Positions 42,181 through 52,350 are shown, numbered from the stretch's first letter. The stretch is DNA of 64,000 nt from JACKHA01 sp041401985 (GCA_041401985.1 JAWKTE010000009.1:62001-126000), one strand, 5' to 3'. A program made the numbers and translations. The notes: generated by a model from the letters alone, not told the origin.

Positions 42181-43413
42181 TCAGAACGCTCCCTGCGTGG
42201 CGGTCAGCAGCGGGATCATGATCGACATCAGCAGCGAGCCGATCAGCAGGAACATGATCACGATGAGGAGCGGCTCGAGGACGGCCAGCAGGCGCTCGGC
42301 CTTGCGGTCGACCTCGTCGGAGAGGTCCTCGGCGAGGCTGTTGAAGGCGGACTCGAGGTCGCCGGAACGCTCGGCCGCGATGAGCAGGCGGCGCGTGGCC
42401 AGCGGCAGCGTCTTCACGCGGTCGATCAGGTTGCGTAGTTGCCCGCCCTCCATGAGGCGGCGGCGGAGGTCCACCAGTTCGCGCCGCAGGCTGGGGATTC
42501 CGATGGCCTCGACGGCGACGCCCAGCCCATCGGAGAGTGGGACGCCCGAGCGCGATATGGCGGCCATGACCGCGAAGAACCGGGCCGACTCCTGGGCCAG
42601 GACGACGTCCTTGAGCACGGGCACGGTGCGGCTGAAGCGGGCCAGAGCCCCGGCGACGCGTTTGCGCCCGATCACGAGCAGCACCACGCCGGCCGCGACC
42701 GCGCCCAGGGCGATCAGCGCGTTCTCGCGTAGGAAGAGGCCGAACGCGACGATGGCCTTGGTGAACACCGGGAGCGTGATGTCGGCGCCCTCGAGGGCCT
42801 CGCCGATCTTCGGGACGATGCCGACGATGATGCCGATCGAGACGAGGATCGAGATGGTCAGCACGATGGCGGGATAGAGCATCAGCGTGCCGGCCTTGCC
42901 GCGGACGGCGAGTTGGCGCTTGGCTGTCGTGGCGAGTTGCTGGGCGGCGCCGGCCAGGTCGCCGGTCTTTTCGGCGGCGCGGTAGACGGCGATGGTCACG
43001 GAATCGAACACGCCGGTGCGTTCGCACGCCTCGGAGAACGACGAGCCGCCGCCGACGGCCTCGCGCATCCGGTCGACCACGTCCTGGGCCTGGGCCCGCA
43101 CGGTGGAGCGGACGACCTCGAGGGTCTCGACGAGCGTCACGCCGCGCCCGAGGAGTTGGGCGAGTTGCTGGTTGAGTTCGGCCTGGTCCTTGAGGCCCAG
43201 GCGTGCCTCGCTGGCGGCCCACGCGGGCAGGGTCCAGGCGTTGAGCAGGATCTGGCGGTCGCGGCGGAGCGACTCGGACAGGGCCCGCTGGCTGCGGGCC
43301 TGGCGCAGGCCCATGGTGCGCCCGCCCGTGGGTTTGGCGGCGACGAAGAGGAACGCCTTTGGGCCGCGGGGCGGGGCGATGCGTGGGGATGGACGGGCCA
43401 GCGCCCTGGTCAT
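42181..43413 (-). CDS. gspF: Type II secretion / type IV pilus F-family inner-membrane protein
   Basis: This is a 410-residue platform protein. It has two F domains of about 120 residues each: FNQQ-like LNQQLAQLLGRGVTLVETLEVV at about 80-105 and SARFFAVMAAISRSGVPLSDGLGVAVE at about 280-305. The membrane helices lie at about 180-205, 225-250 and 380-405, in the usual order. It joins the inner membrane to the secretion ATPase. No ATPase or secretin gene is in the window. The prepilin at 38.4-39.3 kb is the only other member of the machinery seen. The N-terminal 50 residues are a basic, Pro/Arg-rich extension. Confidence 0.9.
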   Translation of the reverse strand: MTRALARPSPRIAPPRGPKAFLFVAAKPTGGRTMGLRQARSQRALSESLRRDRQILLNAWTLPAWAASEARLGLKDQAELNQQLAQLLGRGVTLVETLEVVRSTVRAQAQDVVDRMREAVGGGSSFSEACERTGVFDSVTIAVYRAAEKTGDLAGAAQQLATTAKRQLAVRGKAGTLMLYPAIVLTISILVSIGIIVGIVPKIGEALEGADITLPVFTKAIVAFGLFLRENALIALGAVAAGVVLLVIGRKRVAGALARFSRTVPVLKDVVLAQESARFFAVMAAISRSGVPLSDGLGVAVEAIGIPSLRRELVDLRRRLMEGGQLRNLIDRVKTLPLATRRLLIAAERSGDLESAFNSLAEDLSDEVDRKAERLLAVLEPLLIVIMFLLIGSLLMSIMIPLLTATQGAF

Positions 43414-43488
43414 GGCAGAGTGTACCGGCGGGGGGGAGCGGGGAGGCGGGGGCTGGGGCGGGGGTTATGGGGTTGGAAGCGTGGGCGC

Positions 43489-43610
43489 GTCCTTGGTCCT
43501 TGGTCCTTGGTCCTAAGTCCTGAGTCCTGGAGGTCGGGCAACCGTTTGTTGGAGACCCTCGGGCGTGGTGGACCCCGACCTTAAGGACACAGGACATAGG
43601 ACTCAGGACG
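43489..43610. repeat. Palindromic dispersed element, family D, copy 1
   Basis: This is about 122 bp. It starts with gtccttggtcc repeated and ends with the complement ggacacaggac...ggactcaggac. The inner arms read ggaggtcgggcaaccgtttg and gtggaccccgacc. It is the inverted counterpart of copy 2 at 44271-44378. The copy ends 7 bp before the stop codon of the regulator gene. Confidence 0.8.
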
Positions 43611-43616
43611 GTCTTC

Positions 43617-44213
43617 CTACTCCCCCACCGCTTTCCTGCCGGCCTTCCGCCTGGTCTTGCCCAGCAGCGTGGCGGCCAGTTCCAGGCCCTTGCCGGCCGG
43701 GGAGACAAAGCGCTGGGTCAGGCCCTGGGCGGTCTCGAAGAAGTCGAGGAGTTCGTCGAGGCGTTCGAGGGTGGCCTCGGCCTCGTCGCTGCCGGCGCCT
43801 TTGGGCGCGGCGTTGGCGGCGGCGGCCCGCTTCGTGCCGCCCTTGCCGCCGGGGGCCGACTCGCGGATCTCGTAGAGGTTGGCCAGCAGTGGATCGACCT
43901 CGCGCTTCATGCGTTCGCGGACGATGGCGCGGAACATGGCCCAGACGTCCTGCTCGGCGACGAAGTACTCCTTGCGGTCGCCGCGTTTGTGGGTGCGTGC
44001 GACGACGCCCCAGTCGACCAGGGCGCGCAGGGACATGGAGGCGTTGCCGCGCGAGATCTGGAGGCGCTCCATGATGTCGTCGGTGCAGGCGGGCTGGGCG
44101 GTGATGTAGAGCAGGGCGTGGACCTCGGCCATGGTGCGGCTGATGCCCCAGACGCCGCCCATCTGCCCCCAGGAGGCGATGAACTGGTCCTGGATGGCGC
44201 GGAGGCGGTCCAT
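43617..44213 (-). CDS. GbsR/MarR-type transcriptional regulator
   Basis: This is a 198-residue DNA-binding protein. The winged helix is MAEVHALLYITAQPACTDDIMERLQISRGNASMSLRALVDWGVV, followed by the wing THKRGDRKEYFVAEQDVW. This matches the GbsR/MarR-like group, whose members often control osmolyte or membrane genes. The C-terminal 80 residues include an Ala/Gly-rich linker (APGGKGGTKRAAAANAAPKG) and a helical tail. The ATG at 44213 is used; the upstream frame runs into repeat D. The gene is flanked by inverted copies of the same repeat. Confidence 0.82.
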   Translation of the reverse strand: MDRLRAIQDQFIASWGQMGGVWGISRTMAEVHALLYITAQPACTDDIMERLQISRGNASMSLRALVDWGVVARTHKRGDRKEYFVAEQDVWAMFRAIVRERMKREVDPLLANLYEIRESAPGGKGGTKRAAAANAAPKGAGSDEAEATLERLDELLDFFETAQGLTQRFVSPAGKGLELAATLLGKTRRKAGRKAVGE

Positions 44214-44270
44214 GGGGGAGGGTAGAGGGGGGTGTCGGGTTTGGCGTGCTTCGGGGTGGCGTGATGACCG

Positions 44271-44378
44271 GTCCTGAGTCCTATGTCCTTGGTCCTGGAG
44301 GTCGGGCACCACCACGCCTGAGGATCTCCGGCAAACGGTGGCCCGACCTTTAGGACCAAGGACTCAGGACTCAGGACT
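44271..44378. repeat. Palindromic dispersed element, family D, copy 2 (inverted)
   Basis: gtcctgagtcctatgtccttggtcctggaggtcgggc and its complement gcccgacctttaggaccaaggactcaggact bound an interior that is the reverse of copy 1 (caccacgcctgaggatctcc against ggagaccctcgggcgtggtg). With copy 1 it flanks the regulator gene. Confidence 0.8.
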
Positions 44379-44389
44379 TCGGGCCCGTC

Positions 44390-45097
44390 TTACGAACTGC
44401 CTGCGCGCATCCTGTCCAGGCTCTCCGGGAACGGGTACGCCGGGAAGACGCCGGTGTCGGAGAACGACCAGGCTGAGGGAGACGGGTACACGTCGCCGCG
44501 GTAGCCGGCCTCGTACATGGTGCGGAGGACGGTCTCGAAGGAGGGCTCGCGTCCGTCGTCGCCGACGAGGCGGTTGGAGGTGGCGCCCAGGAAGGAGACG
44601 GTTGCGGAGGGGCGGCGTTCGAGGCGTCCCTGGAGCATCTTGGTGATGGTGCCGAAGCCGCGGCGGAGATCGGTGAGGGTGAAGTGGTCGCGGCCCTTGG
44701 GGCGGAGCAGGGCGACGATGAGCAGCGCGTCGAGGTCGTACTTGAGGACGAAGGGCTCGCGGTCGTTGGCCGCGTGCACGCTGACGGCCTCCTGGAACAT
44801 CTTGGCGTACGACGTGACGGAGTGGACGGACCACTGGCTTGTGGTGACGAGGTTGACGAGTTGGGCGACGATGCCGTGGCTGTTGTCGGTGTCGTTGACG
44901 CCGCAGATGATGGTGCGGTAGCGTCCGTCGAGGGCATCGCGGAGCATGTCCTGGCCCCAGAGGATGCGGAGTCGCTGGCCGGGCTCGAGGCGTCCCTGGG
45001 GCGCGGGCACGAGGGTGACGCGCTCGCGTGCGGCACTTGCGACCATGAGGCTGTCGGCGTCGTCGTCGTAGAGGCGTGGGGGCGTGCGTTCGGGCAC
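44390..45097 (-). CDS. Conserved-looking hypothetical protein
   Basis: This is a 235-residue soluble protein (MPERTPPRLYDDDADSLMVASAARERVTLVP...). Alternating strands and helices are predicted, for example FVLKYDLDALLIVALLRPKGRDHFTLTDLRRGFGTITKML, which could be a small alpha/beta domain. The ending AWSFSDTGVFPAYPFPESL is rich in aromatics. Codon quality is excellent, so it is a real gene. No motif of a known enzyme or DNA-binding fold is identified. It lies beyond repeat D from the regulator. Confidence 0.72.
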   Translation of the reverse strand: MPERTPPRLYDDDADSLMVASAARERVTLVPAPQGRLEPGQRLRILWGQDMLRDALDGRYRTIICGVNDTDNSHGIVAQLVNLVTTSQWSVHSVTSYAKMFQEAVSVHAANDREPFVLKYDLDALLIVALLRPKGRDHFTLTDLRRGFGTITKMLQGRLERRPSATVSFLGATSNRLVGDDGREPSFETVLRTMYEAGYRGDVYPSPSAWSFSDTGVFPAYPFPESLDRMRAGSS

Positions 45098-45344
45098 GAT
45101 CGGCTCCTTGGCGAGTGAGGCGGCGAGCGGGGGATGGTGCGGGAGGTACGCTTCGCGCGAGTATAGGGGAAGGTGAGAGGGGGTTGGTGTTCGCGGGGGA
45201 TGGTGGAGCGAGGGGCGGCGGAGAGGGGCCTGTGAGGTTGGCCGTTCGAAGCGGCAGTTACGCGGCGTCGCGGCGTCTGCCCGGCGAACGCGACGCGCGA
45301 GCGAGTGTGCGCGACGCCCTTGCCGGCGGCGACGCGAGGGGCAC

Positions 45345-46259
45345 TCAGCGACCCGGCGGCGCGGCGGGCTGATCGGCCATGCTCCGTCGCAGGTCGCGCA
45401 CCTGGCCCCACAGCAGCCAGACGGCGTACGGATATGTGAACGGCACGAGGAACACGGTCAGGTGCGCGAACAGGTCCACCAGCGCGACCGGCAGCGCGAC
45501 AACGGTCATGAGCCCGCCGCCGGCGCCCATGACCATGCGCGAGAGCGGCGAGCCGGTGAGGGACGAGAGCGCCACGATGGGGAAGCCGACCAGGCCGTAG
45601 ACCATCGCGCGGCGGAACGACTTCTGGTGCTTCGGCTTGCCGAGTCGGCGGGCCAGGCGTGCGAACGGACGCATCGCGACGAGCACATGGACGCCCGTGG
45701 CCGCGATGAGGATGAGCCCGCCGATCCGCGTCAGCAACTCGGCGGCCTGGGTGTGTGAGGCAAGGATCAAATCGCCGATCAGGACGGCCACCACGACGCC
45801 GACAAGGCCCGCGATGATCGTGCCGAACAGGACCATTCGCTCCCAGTCCGGCACGAGGCGGTTGGCCGCGCGGGGTTCGGGGGCGGCGATGCCGCGCCAG
45901 CCGAGGAACGCGAAGACCTGCGTGGCGACCACGCCGACGGCCAACAGCACGCTCCAGATGAAACTCGAGAAGTCCGGCAAGCCCGGGAACACGATGGCCA
46001 GTGGGATGGACGCGATCTGCACAACAACGAATGCCGCCGCGACGATGCAGCCGATGCCCAGCAAACGCAGCCCGCGGTGCAGGCGTTCCAGCCACGCGGG
46101 ATCGGCGTGCGCGAGGGCGTCGCCGCGGCGGGAGACCTCGATCGCCAGCCCGCACTCCGGGCAGCGGTCCTCGTGCGCCAGGCCGGTGAGGGCGTAGCCG
46201 CAGGCGAGGCAGGTCAGGGGTGGCGGCGGGGCGGGTTGGTGCGACGGTTCCGCGTGCAC
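45345..46259 (-). CDS. Zinc-ribbon multi-pass membrane protein
   Basis: This is a 304-residue protein that begins with a zinc ribbon (CLACGYALTGLAHEDRCPECG, shortened here to its two knuckles) and continues with about six membrane helices, including GCIVAAAFVVVQIASIPLAIVF and MVLFGTIIAGLVGVVVAVLIG. This layout is common in Phycisphaerae, and the function is unknown. A lysine/arginine cluster (RRLGKPKHQKSFRR) lies between helices on the inner side. The stop at 45345 lies 247 bp from the neighbouring gene, a stretch in which nothing is recognised. Confidence 0.75.
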   Translation of the reverse strand: MHAEPSHQPAPPPPLTCLACGYALTGLAHEDRCPECGLAIEVSRRGDALAHADPAWLERLHRGLRLLGIGCIVAAAFVVVQIASIPLAIVFPGLPDFSSFIWSVLLAVGVVATQVFAFLGWRGIAAPEPRAANRLVPDWERMVLFGTIIAGLVGVVVAVLIGDLILASHTQAAELLTRIGGLILIAATGVHVLVAMRPFARLARRLGKPKHQKSFRRAMVYGLVGFPIVALSSLTGSPLSRMVMGAGGGLMTVVALPVALVDLFAHLTVFLVPFTYPYAVWLLWGQVRDLRRSMADQPAAPPGR

Positions 46260-46287
46260 GCGGGAGTCTAAGCGCTCACGATCCGGC

Positions 46288-47868
46288 TCAGCACCCCGCG
46301 GCGAAGAGTGTGAGGTAGAAGAAGAAGTCGTCGTTCTGCAAGGTGCCGTCGAGGATGCCGTAGCCTGGCGCGCCGGGGATGGCTGTTGAGGTCAGGTCAG
46401 GCGGCGACGGGCAGCGGACCAGATTCGGGGCGCAGCCGACGTGCTCGACGAAGATCGACAGGTAATAGAAGAAGTCGTCGTTGTTCAGCACGCCGTTCGG
46501 CTCGCCGTAGCCCGGCGTGCCGGGAATCGCCGAATGGGTCAGGTCGGCGGGGCAGGTTGTCGGCGGCTGGAACTCGTAGGCTCCCAGGTCGACCAGCGGC
46601 GCGACGCCAGCGCCCGTGTCGGGCATGATGGGGTCGTCCACGAATCGCGGATTGCCCGATAGGTCGGTCGCGACGCCAGTCGGCACGGCGGCGTTGCTGC
46701 CCGCGTCCACCGCGGGCGAGCCGCGCAGGAGCGAGTAGTCCCCGGTCGCGGGTGAGCGGAACAGTGGGTCGGTGTTCAGGTTGCCCGGTGCAAACGGAAC
46801 GCCATCTGCCAGCGTGTACTCGATCGACGCGGGGCCGACGGTGACGGCTCCAAATGAACCCCAGATGATCGAGTTGCGGATCGACGTGACCTGCGTGTTC
46901 GCCTGGACTTCGATGAACGCGTCCGCGGTGCAGTCGGCCACCGTGCAGTTCACAATCTGCGTGTTCGAGAACCGGGATCGCACGAGCGGCTGCGTGGACT
47001 GAACCGATTCAACGAGCGAGTTGACGAGAAGGACCGTTCCCTCCTCGAACTCGAACAGACGCTGGTCAGGGCGGAGCGCGGCGTTCGAGACGCGGCATTG
47101 CTCAAACCGTGCGTCGAAACCCGGAGTCGGGGCCACGGGGTCAATGACTGGGCCGCCGCGAAACGTGCATCGGATGAAATCGAACTGACCGCGATCAGCC
47201 GAGACGAACGTGCCACCATAACTCGGAGGGTTGGAAGTCTCGAAGACCGTGTCCTCAACGACGGCCGATTGCGCCAAGGACAATGCGGTGAACGAAGGAA
47301 CGTCGCAGTCTGAAAAGCGACAATGCATCACTCGTGAGTCGACTTCCAACAACACGGCGATTGATGAGTCAAAGCCCCAAAACTCGCAGTTGCGCAGCGT
47401 AACCCCAGTGCCGGACGAGACGATCGCCGCGACTGTTCCCGCGTGGCCTCCGCCATCCACGAACCGGATGCCATCAACCAGAACGTTAGATACGCCCGTT
47501 TCGATCCTGATGATCCGGCCGGTCTGATTCTGGAAACCAACGGAGCGGATTACCGGCTGCTCCCCCGGCTCGGCAAGAATGCTGAGGGTCTGGCTGACAA
47601 AGGCGATGGTGTCCGTGACGTACGGCCCCACTCCCTCGCTCACTAGAACCGTGTCCCCCGCCTGCAAAGACCCGCTATTGGCCGCGGCGTGGAGGGAATC
47701 GAAGTCCGGGTTCTCGGACGGGTCGTTGGAGACCAGCCAGGTGGTCTGCGACAACGCGGGCTGGGCCATGAGAGCCCCGCCGACGATGGCCGCCAGCCTT
47801 GCCAGTCGCCCGGAAGCCACTTCCTTCAGAGCCAGACGGCGCGAGTTCAGCAACCGGAACGGGTCCAT
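46288..47868 (-). CDS. Secreted right-handed beta-helix protein with GC-type dockerin-like tail
   Basis: This is a 526-residue exported protein. The signal region is LARLAAIVGGALMAQPALSQ. The middle part (about 60-400) has short repeating strands (VTLRNCEFWGFDSSIAVLL, TQIVNCTVADCTADAFIEV, TSIRNSIIWGSFGAVTVG) typical of parallel beta-helix proteins, then NTDPLFRSPATGDYSLLRGS PAVDAG, a conserved closing phrase. The C-terminus carries two dockerin-like units, AIPGTPGYGEPNGVLNNDDF and AIPGAPGYGILDGTLQNDDF, and ends AAGC. AGGAGG precedes the ATG. A poly-C tract (12 bases) lies 35 bp upstream. Confidence 0.85.
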   Translation of the reverse strand: MDPFRLLNSRRLALKEVASGRLARLAAIVGGALMAQPALSQTTWLVSNDPSENPDFDSLHAAANSGSLQAGDTVLVSEGVGPYVTDTIAFVSQTLSILAEPGEQPVIRSVGFQNQTGRIIRIETGVSNVLVDGIRFVDGGGHAGTVAAIVSSGTGVTLRNCEFWGFDSSIAVLLEVDSRVMHCRFSDCDVPSFTALSLAQSAVVEDTVFETSNPPSYGGTFVSADRGQFDFIRCTFRGGPVIDPVAPTPGFDARFEQCRVSNAALRPDQRLFEFEEGTVLLVNSLVESVQSTQPLVRSRFSNTQIVNCTVADCTADAFIEVQANTQVTSIRNSIIWGSFGAVTVGPASIEYTLADGVPFAPGNLNTDPLFRSPATGDYSLLRGSPAVDAGSNAAVPTGVATDLSGNPRFVDDPIMPDTGAGVAPLVDLGAYEFQPPTTCPADLTHSAIPGTPGYGEPNGVLNNDDFFYYLSIFVEHVGCAPNLVRCPSPPDLTSTAIPGAPGYGILDGTLQNDDFFFYLTLFAAGC

Positions 47869-47902
47869 CGGCGGCCCTCCTGCGTGGTCACCCCTTTGTA
47901 CG

Positions 47903-47914
47903 CCCCCCCCCCCC
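47903..47914. repeat. Homopolymer tract of 12 C upstream of the beta-helix gene
   Basis: A run of 12 C (12 G on the coding strand) begins 34 bp before the ATG of the beta-helix gene at 47868. Tracts of this length are prone to slippage. It may alter promoter spacing or leader structure, or be a site of sequence error. Confidence 0.85.
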
Positions 47915-47978
47915 GGGTTCCGGGACTTTCTGAGAATACTCGTAAGTGGTTCTCGCGCCGCGACCTGCGGGCGTCGGC

Positions 47979-49391
47979 TCACTCCCCCGCCACGATCGTG
48001 CCGCGGCACTGGCCGAAGCCGATGCGCCGGTAGCCCTCGCGCTCGCAATAGCCGGTCAGGATGATCTCGTCGCCGTCCTCGATGAAGGTGCGTTTCTCGC
48101 CTGTGGGCAGGTCGATGGGGGTGCGGGCCGAGCCGGGGGCGGGCTGGGGCGGGCTGGCCCACGGGTCGCCGTTCCAGGTGAGTTCGAGCATGCAGCCGCG
48201 GCTGTCGCGGGTTGGGCCGCTGACGGTGCCGCTGGCCAGCAAGTCGCCCGAGCGGAGGTTGCAGCCGTTGCACGTGTGGTGGGCGACCATCTGTGCAAAG
48301 GTCCAGTACATGTCGCGGAACGAGCCGCGCGAGAGGCGGTGGGGCGACATGTTGCGCTTGCGCATCTCGGCCGAGAGGATGTGGGCCTCGAGGGTGATGT
48401 CGAAGCCCCAGCGCTTGGCGGACTGCTCGTCCCAGAGGTAGGGCAGGGGGCGCGGGTCGCCATCGGGGCGTGCGGCCGCGGGGATGCGGAACGGGGCGAG
48501 TGCCTCGCGCGTGACCAGGAAGGGCGAGACGGTGGTGGCGAAGTTCTTGGCCAGGAACGGGCCGAGGGGCTGGTACTCCCACTTCTGGACGTCGCGGGCC
48601 GACCAGTCGTTGACGAGCACGAGGCCCAGGATCATCTCGTCGGCGTCGCGGACGTCGATGGACTCGCCGAGTTCGTTGGCGTCGGCGATGACGGCGCCGA
48701 CCTCGAGCTCGTAGTCGAGCATGGAGGAGGGGCCGAAGGAGGGGCCGGCGGAGGGGTCGCTGTCCGGGGGGGCCTTCTGGCCGCGCGGGCGGGGGATCTC
48801 GTGGTCGGAGCCGATGATCGAGGAGACGCGTCCGTGGTAGCCGATCGGGACGTGCTTCCAGTTGGGCAGCAGCGGGTTGTCGGGTCGGAACATGGAGCCG
48901 ACGTTGGTGGCGTGGTGGAGCGAGGCGTAGAAGTCGGTGTAGCCGGTGCTGAAGACCGGGGGGTGGAAGAGCGTCTCGGCGATCGGGCGCAGGGCCCGCT
49001 GGCGGAGGCGGCGGAACTGCTGGCCCGACATGGGCGTGTCGTGGCGGAGGAAGTTCTGGAGCCACTCGCGCAGGGGCGCGACGAACTCGGGCTCGCCGAC
49101 GAGCAGCATCCACTGCGGGTGGGCGATCACGTCGGCCAGGTCCTGGTCGTCCTCGGACTGGTCGAACACGCCCGAGTCGATGAGCATGGTCAGGTCGAGC
49201 ACCTGGTCGCCGATGGCCACGCCGTTGTGGAGGTGGCTGTGCGGCTCGTCGGAATGCTCATCGCCCTCGTGCTCGACCTCGAAGCAGCACAGGGGCAGGT
49301 TCTGGATGGGGAAGTCGGTGGCGGGGTCGTTGGCCGACTCGACCCACGAGCGGAGGGCGGGGTCGAGCGTGGGGTCGCGCTTCTCGGGCAT
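47979..49391 (-). CDS. fahA: Fumarylacetoacetase
   Basis: This is a 470-residue enzyme, the last step of tyrosine/homogentisate breakdown: fumarylacetoacetate to fumarate and acetoacetate. Family blocks are PLCCFEVEHEG near the N-terminus, STGYTDFYASLHHATNVGSMFRP, IGYHGRVSSI, the metal-binding region MLDYELEVGAVI, and LVNDWSARDVQKWEYQPLGPFLAKNF. The C-terminal closing region has GDEIILTGYCEREGYRRIGFG. ATG 49391 has GGAG upstream. Other genes of the tyrosine pathway are not in this window. Confidence 0.95.
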   Translation of the reverse strand: MPEKRDPTLDPALRSWVESANDPATDFPIQNLPLCCFEVEHEGDEHSDEPHSHLHNGVAIGDQVLDLTMLIDSGVFDQSEDDQDLADVIAHPQWMLLVGEPEFVAPLREWLQNFLRHDTPMSGQQFRRLRQRALRPIAETLFHPPVFSTGYTDFYASLHHATNVGSMFRPDNPLLPNWKHVPIGYHGRVSSIIGSDHEIPRPRGQKAPPDSDPSAGPSFGPSSMLDYELEVGAVIADANELGESIDVRDADEMILGLVLVNDWSARDVQKWEYQPLGPFLAKNFATTVSPFLVTREALAPFRIPAAARPDGDPRPLPYLWDEQSAKRWGFDITLEAHILSAEMRKRNMSPHRLSRGSFRDMYWTFAQMVAHHTCNGCNLRSGDLLASGTVSGPTRDSRGCMLELTWNGDPWASPPQPAPGSARTPIDLPTGEKRTFIEDGDEIILTGYCEREGYRRIGFGQCRGTIVAGE

Positions 49392-49460
49392 CGTGCGGCT
49401 CCTGGTGAGGGGCACAGTACTCCGGGAGCGGCGTTGATGCGGAACGATGGTTGATCGAGA

Positions 49461-49607
49461 GGAACGCGAAGGGCGCGAGGGGACGCGATGTGGTGGGAGG
49501 CCGAGGCGGCATCTTGCAGCCGCCAGTTCTGCCAGCCAGCCCCAGATGGCGGCACCTGCCTGACCCCACTCGCCCCGCCTCGCGCTCCTTCGCGCCCTTC
49601 GCGTTCC
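49461..49607. repeat. Palindromic dispersed element, family C, copy 2
   Basis: This is a 147-bp element. The left end ggaacgcgaagggcgcgagg and right end ccttcgcgcccttcgcgttcc are inverted repeats that match copy 1 at 40508-40628. The interior differs and contains gcggcatcttgcagccgcc. It ends just before the -35 region of the next gene. Confidence 0.78.
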
Positions 49608-49613
49608 ACCGAT

Positions 49614-49662
49614 TTGACCCGCGGCCCGTGCTTTCTACACTTCATCCGGATAGACGGATGAA
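49614..49662 (+). promoter_or_regulatory. Promoter and palindromic operator of the ArsR-methyltransferase gene
   Basis: -35 ttgacc at 49614-49619 and -10 tacact at 49636-49641 (16-bp spacer) are followed at once by the perfect palindrome ttcatccg-gataga-cggatgaa at 49641-49662. The palindrome covers the transcript start region and the start codon at 49658. This is the layout of an autorepressed ArsR-family gene. Confidence 0.72.
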
Positions 49663-50647
49663 ACGGTTGAACAACGCCAGAACGCTTCCCGACCTCATGG
49701 GCGACCTCGCGGACCCGGTCCGGGTTCGCCTGCTGCGCCTGCTGACCCGGACCGAGCTGGCAGTGGGTGAGATCGCCAAGGTCGTGCAGATGCCGCAGTC
49801 GACCGTGAGCCGGCACCTGAAGGTGCTGGCCGACGGCGGGTGGCTGTCGAAGCGGACCGAGGGGACGGCCAGTCTGTTCGTGGCCCGCCCGGAGGAACTG
49901 GCCGAGCCGCTGCGGGCGTTGTGGGAGACGGTCGAGTCGCACCTGCGCCTGGACGCGGTGCACGAGGAGGACGATCGGCGGTTGCCGTCGGTGCTGGCCG
50001 AGCGTCGCCTGGACAGCCAGGCGTACTTCGGGCGGCTTGCGGGGGCGTGGGACGACGTGCGGACGAGCCTCTTCGGCACGGGGTTCACGCCGTATGCGCT
50101 GTTGGGGCTGATCCGCCCGGACTGGGTGGTTGCGGACCTTGGCTGCGGGACCGGCAACGGGAGCGAGTGCCTGGCGCCCTATGTGGCGAGGGTGATCGCG
50201 GTCGATTCGTCGCTGCCGATGCTGGATGCGGCCCGGAAGCGGCTGGGGGATCGGCCGAACGTGGAGTTCCGGGCGGGGAACCTCGAGGCGTTGCCGCTGG
50301 CGGAGGCCTCGGTGGACGCGGCGGTGTGCATGCTGGTGCTGCACCACCTGGATGAGCCGCTCGCCGCGGTGCGCGAGATGGCGCGGGTGCTCAAGCCCGG
50401 AGGCGTGGCCCTGGTGGTGGACATGGTGCCGCACGATCGCGAGGAGTATCGCCGGAGCATGGGGCACAAGCACCTTGGCTTTTCCGGGGATGAGGTCGCG
50501 TCGATGTTCGATCAGAACGGGCTGACGCTCCCGCGGCTTGTGGACCTGCCGGGCGATCCGGAGGGCAAGGGGCCGGGGTTGTTCGTGGCGACGGGGACCA
50601 AGAAGAGCAGCGGCGGAGCGACGGAGCGACGAAGCGACGGAGGGTAG
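49658..50647 (+). CDS. ArsR-family regulator fused to a methyltransferase domain (SahR-like)
   Basis: This is a 329-residue protein with an ArsR winged helix (residues 5-95: DPVRVRLLRLLTRTELAVGEIAKVV, then MPQSTVSRHLKVLADGGWLSKR) and a class I methyltransferase domain (about 120-300). Motif I is VVADLGCGTGNG, and the acidic end of strand 2 is VIAVDSSLPMLDAA. Motif III and post-motif segments are present (LVLHHLDEPLAAVREMARVLKPGG). Such fusions occur in regulators that sense S-adenosylhomocysteine. The next gene, 161 bp downstream, is ahcY, so a SahR-like role is inferred. The last residues (SSGGATERRSDGG) are encoded by a repeat array. Confidence 0.82.
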   Translation: MKRLNNARTLPDLMGDLADPVRVRLLRLLTRTELAVGEIAKVVQMPQSTVSRHLKVLADGGWLSKRTEGTASLFVARPEELAEPLRALWETVESHLRLDAVHEEDDRRLPSVLAERRLDSQAYFGRLAGAWDDVRTSLFGTGFTPYALLGLIRPDWVVADLGCGTGNGSECLAPYVARVIAVDSSLPMLDAARKRLGDRPNVEFRAGNLEALPLAEASVDAAVCMLVLHHLDEPLAAVREMARVLKPGGVALVVDMVPHDREEYRRSMGHKHLGFSGDEVASMFDQNGLTLPRLVDLPGDPEGKGPGLFVATGTKKSSGGATERRSDGG

Positions 50648-50695
50648 AGAGAAGAGACGGAGAGAGGAAGAGACGAGGAGAGAGAGGCAAGAGAG
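50611..50695. repeat. Purine-rich gacggag array, copy 1
   Basis: Irregular units of the type gcgacgga(g)/gcgacgaa(g) run from the end of the regulator gene into the leader of ahcY. Similar arrays occur at 52351-52408 and 61411-61460. No coding sense beyond the regulator C-terminus. Confidence 0.7.
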
Positions 50696-50808
50696 TCGCG
50701 CGGCGTGTTGGATGCACGGGTGCGCGGTGAGATGGGATGGATTGGGGGCGGGCCGTGTGGCCGTCCGAAACAACAGTCAGTGGACTCGAACGTACGGAGA
50801 AGCACGCG

Positions 50809-52350
<1,542 letters not shown>

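Noticed and set aside
50611..50695. CRISPR-like array
   Set aside because: Units are about 8 bp, irregular and without spacers. No cas genes were seen.
50648..50808. SAH riboswitch ahead of ahcY
   Set aside because: The conserved riboswitch core is not visible; the leader is mostly purine-rich repeats.
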